A DNA stretch of 8,647 nt from an uncultured Clostridia bacterium (GTDB lineage Bacteria; Bacillota; Clostridia; Oscillospirales; Oscillospiraceae), in contig CAMWTG010000104.1 of NCBI GenBank assembly GCA_947177115.1, positions 1 through 8,647 on the forward strand, written 5' to 3'. Under the pieces are notes generated by a model. The model did not search any database, was not told the DNA's origin, and was given only the letters and a program-made list of their open reading frames with translations. The position numbers were made by a program, and so were the translations under genes. Shown piece after piece: positions 7,074 through 8,647 of the stretch (position 1 is the first letter of the stretch; every line of letters starts with the position of its first letter).

Positions 7074-7384
7074 ACAAAGTTCTTATGAATTCCACTGTTC
7101 TGGCAAGTCCTTCCTTGTGCAATTTACCGGAAATTTTTCTAATGCTGCCCTCGGATGGGCTTTTACGCCAGACACTGCCGGACAGAGCACCCGTCTTGAT
7201 ATGATAGAATATACAAAAAATATTGCATATACCGAGTATCGTACACCGGCACCAACGGGATACGCGGGCAGCTGCCGCAGAATCCTTGGCGGCTGCCCCC
7301 GGAACGGGCTGCGGGAAAAGGCAAATTCAACAAATCAGCACCAAAAAATTAGAAGAATCGTGCATGGTTTCCACAAGGGATATT
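7042..7384. other. Divergent argG / permease intergenic region
   Basis: No gene is supported in this A/T-richer stretch. The hexamer ATTGCA or its complement occurs at 7035, 7068, 7118, 7222 and 7400 in and around it. An AT-rich tract at about 7198-7232 contains ATATAC twice (7209-7214 and 7227-7232, 18 bp apart) and, read on the minus strand, TATCAT after a T-run; this is the likeliest place for the argG promoter, but the -35 is weak, so the position is a guess. That would give argG a leader of roughly 200 nt. No T-box (no specifier loop or TGGNACC-type bulge) or known riboswitch core was recognised. Confidence 0.45.
7266..7298 (+). other. Strong hairpin in the divergent intergenic region
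   Basis: GGGCAGC (7266-7272) pairs with GCTGCCC (7292-7298), extended inward by a T-G wobble, GCC/GGC (7274-7276 with 7288-7290) and a G-T wobble, giving about 12 pairs and a 9-nt loop. The wobbles pair only in plus-strand RNA; on the minus strand they are C-A or A-C mismatches. It lies upstream of the predicted permease promoter and has no following T run. Confidence 0.45.
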
Positions 7385-7393
7385 TGGTATAAT
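7385..7393 (+). promoter_or_regulatory. Extended -10 promoter for the permease gene
   Basis: TGGTATAAT is a perfect extended -10 element (TG at 7385-7386, TATAAT at 7388-7393). The -35 region about 17 bp upstream (GGTTTC) is poor, which is common for extended -10 promoters. Transcription would begin near 7400, giving a leader of about 60 nt. Confidence 0.7.
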
Positions 7394-7404
7394 AGGCACA
7401 TTGC

Positions 7405-7437
7405 ATGCCCCCGTCCCGCCGCAGCAGCGGCAGGCAT
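7405..7437 (+). promoter_or_regulatory. Leader hairpin before the permease ribosome-binding site
   Basis: ATGCC (7405-7409) can pair with GGCAT (7433-7437), and inside it GCCGC (7418-7422) pairs with GCGGC (7427-7431) around an AGCA loop. The fold ends 6 nt before AGGAGGT (7444-7450). The leader looks too short for a standard purine aptamer, and no conserved purine-riboswitch bases were seen. Confidence 0.35.
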
Positions 7438-7459
7438 CACATCAGGAGGTAAATTTTAC

Positions 7460-8647
7460 ATGAAGAAGAGTGAGAAAAGCACAAAAGCGTCCAAGACCTG
7501 GGAGTATACCAGCCCCTATGAATTCCGCGGCAGGATTCCCCTGCAGCAGGCGATCCCGCTGGGCCTACAGCATGTGCTGGCCATGTTCGTGGGCAACCTG
7601 ACGCCGTTGATGATCATCTGCGGCATCTGCGGCATTACCAGCGATCATCCCGACATCTATGTCACCCTGCTGCAGAACGCCATGCTGGCGGCGGGCGTCA
7701 TTACCCTCATCCAGCTGTGGTCTATCGGCCCTATTGGCGGGCAGGTGCCGGTCATTATGGGTACCAGTTCCGGGTTTCTGGGCGTCATGCGGGGCGTAGC
7801 CGCCAACTCGGCGCTGGGCGGCGGATTGGTCGCCTATGGCGCGATCATTGGCGCGGGTATGATCGGCGGGCTGTGCGAGGCTGTGCTGGGCTTCTTTATC
7901 AAGCCCCTGCGGAAGTTCTTCCCGCCGGTGGTCACCGGCAGCGTGGTGCTGGCCATCGGACTGAGCCTCATCAGCGTAGGCGTCAACTCCTTCGCCGGAG
8001 GCAGCGGGGCTAAGGATTTCGGTTCTGTACCCAATCTGCTGCTGGGCCTGCTGGTACTGGCGGTGATCGTGGGGCTGAAGCACTTTACAAAGGGGATCAC
8101 TTCTACGTCCTGTATCCTCTGCGGAATTATCGTAGGTTACATTGTAGCCTCCATTATGGGCGTGGTCATGCCCCATGATCTGGTGGACGGGGAAGGCAAC
8201 GCTTACGTTGCATCCTGGTATGTGAACTGGTCCAAAATCGGCGAGGCCCACTGGTTCTCTGTTCCCAAAATCCTGCCGGTGAAGCCGGTCTTCGACCTTC
8301 ATGCGATCCTCTCCATTCTGATCATGTTCCTGGTCACCGCCGTGGAGACCATCGGTGATATTTCCGGGTGCATCGAAGGCGGCATGGGCCGGGAGGCCAC
8401 TGCCAAGGAGCTCAGCGGCGGCGTGATCTGTGACGGCGTAGGCTCCTTCATCTCCTCCCTGTTCAGCTCCCTGCCCACCACATCTTTCTCCCAGAACGTG
8501 GGTCTGGTGACCATGACCAAGGTGGTCAACCGGATGGCGCTGACCTGCGGCGCAGTGTTCCTGGTGCTGGCGGGGCTGAGCCCCAAGCTGGCGGCGGTCA
8601 TCTCCATCATGCCCCAGAGCGTGCTGGGCGGGGCGGCGGTCATGATG
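7460..8647 (+). CDS. NCS2-family nucleobase (xanthine/uracil-type) permease, C-terminus beyond the window
   Basis: A multi-pass membrane transporter that imports a purine or pyrimidine base with a cation. 396 codons are present from about 450 expected, open to the edge. Landmarks of the NAT/NCS2 family are the QH pair of the first membrane helix in LGLQHVLAMFVG (34-45), PVIMGTSSGF (97-106), the conserved glutamate of helix 8 in AVETIGD (Glu296), and the family signature QNVGLVTMTK (345-354). Many hydrophobic helices separate these. An unusual 25-residue polar N-terminal tail comes first. The signature fits the xanthine/uric-acid branch better than UraA, but the substrate cannot be fixed from the sequence. 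The ATG has AGGAGGT 9 nt upstream and its own promoter; it diverges from argG, so a link to arginine synthesis is not implied. Confidence 0.93.
   Translation, partial: MKKSEKSTKASKTWEYTSPYEFRGRIPLQQAIPLGLQHVLAMFVGNLTPLMIICGICGITSDHPDIYVTLLQNAMLAAGVITLIQLWSIGPIGGQVPVIMGTSSGFLGVMRGVAANSALGGGLVAYGAIIGAGMIGGLCEAVLGFFIKPLRKFFPPVVTGSVVLAIGLSLISVGVNSFAGGSGAKDFGSVPNLLLGLLVLAVIVGLKHFTKGITSTSCILCGIIVGYIVASIMGVVMPHDLVDGEGNAYVASWYVNWSKIGEAHWFSVPKILPVKPVFDLHAILSILIMFLVTAVETIGDISGCIEGGMGREATAKELSGGVICDGVGSFISSLFSSLPTTSFSQNVGLVTMTKVVNRMALTCGAVFLVLAGLSPKLAAVISIMPQSVLGGAAVMM

Noticed and set aside
7042..7459. T-box, purine riboswitch or c-di-GMP riboswitch in the divergent region
   Set aside because: An AAAAGGCAAA stretch near 7315-7325 recalls a c-di-GMP aptamer, but the GACGCAAAGC partner is missing. 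No T-box or purine-aptamer core was found.
7565..8302. 245-codon minus-strand open frame
   Set aside because: Antisense to the NCS2 permease, His/Gln/Asp-rich low-complexity translation typical of a shadow frame.

Overview
This window is a bacterial arginine-biosynthesis locus. The genes are GC-rich with canonical AGGAGG-type ribosome-binding sites. Gene content, a Clostridia-type lipoprotein and abundant short hairpin repeats between genes point to a high-GC anaerobic member of the Firmicutes, most likely an Oscillospiraceae-like gut Clostridia. The taxonomic call is an inference; no rRNA or marker gene was available to confirm it.

Layout. From about 7041 down to 1, everything is on the minus strand, transcribed right to left: a possible 16-residue leader ORF, argG, an 861-bp non-coding repeat block, argH, a small lipoprotein gene, argC, argJ, a 240-bp hairpin-rich gap, and the 5' end of argB, which runs off the left edge. 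The argH-lipoprotein-argC-argJ genes are tightly packed (4-bp overlap, then 10- and 14-bp gaps) and look like one transcription unit. Facing the other way from 7460 is an NCS2-family nucleobase permease gene, truncated by the right edge. It has its own extended -10 promoter in the 418-bp divergent intergenic region.

How the genes work together. ArgJ makes N-acetylglutamate by transferring acetyl from N-acetylornithine (the cyclic pathway). ArgB phosphorylates N-acetylglutamate and ArgC reduces it to the semialdehyde. After ArgD and the carbamoyltransferase step (not in the window), ArgG joins citrulline to aspartate and ArgH releases arginine and fumarate. The lipoprotein has no known role in this pathway, and the permease is probably a separate unit.

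The most unusual part is non-coding. Between argH and argG lie two diverged copies of one structured repeat in inverted orientation (5007-5366 and 5394-5647), each starting with the same two-hairpin architecture. A related hairpin occurs alone between argJ and argB. The argG leader also has a small overlapping ORF, a start codon that could be hidden in a stem, and a cluster of ATTGCA motifs. I found no CRISPR array, tRNA, rRNA, transposase or defence system here.
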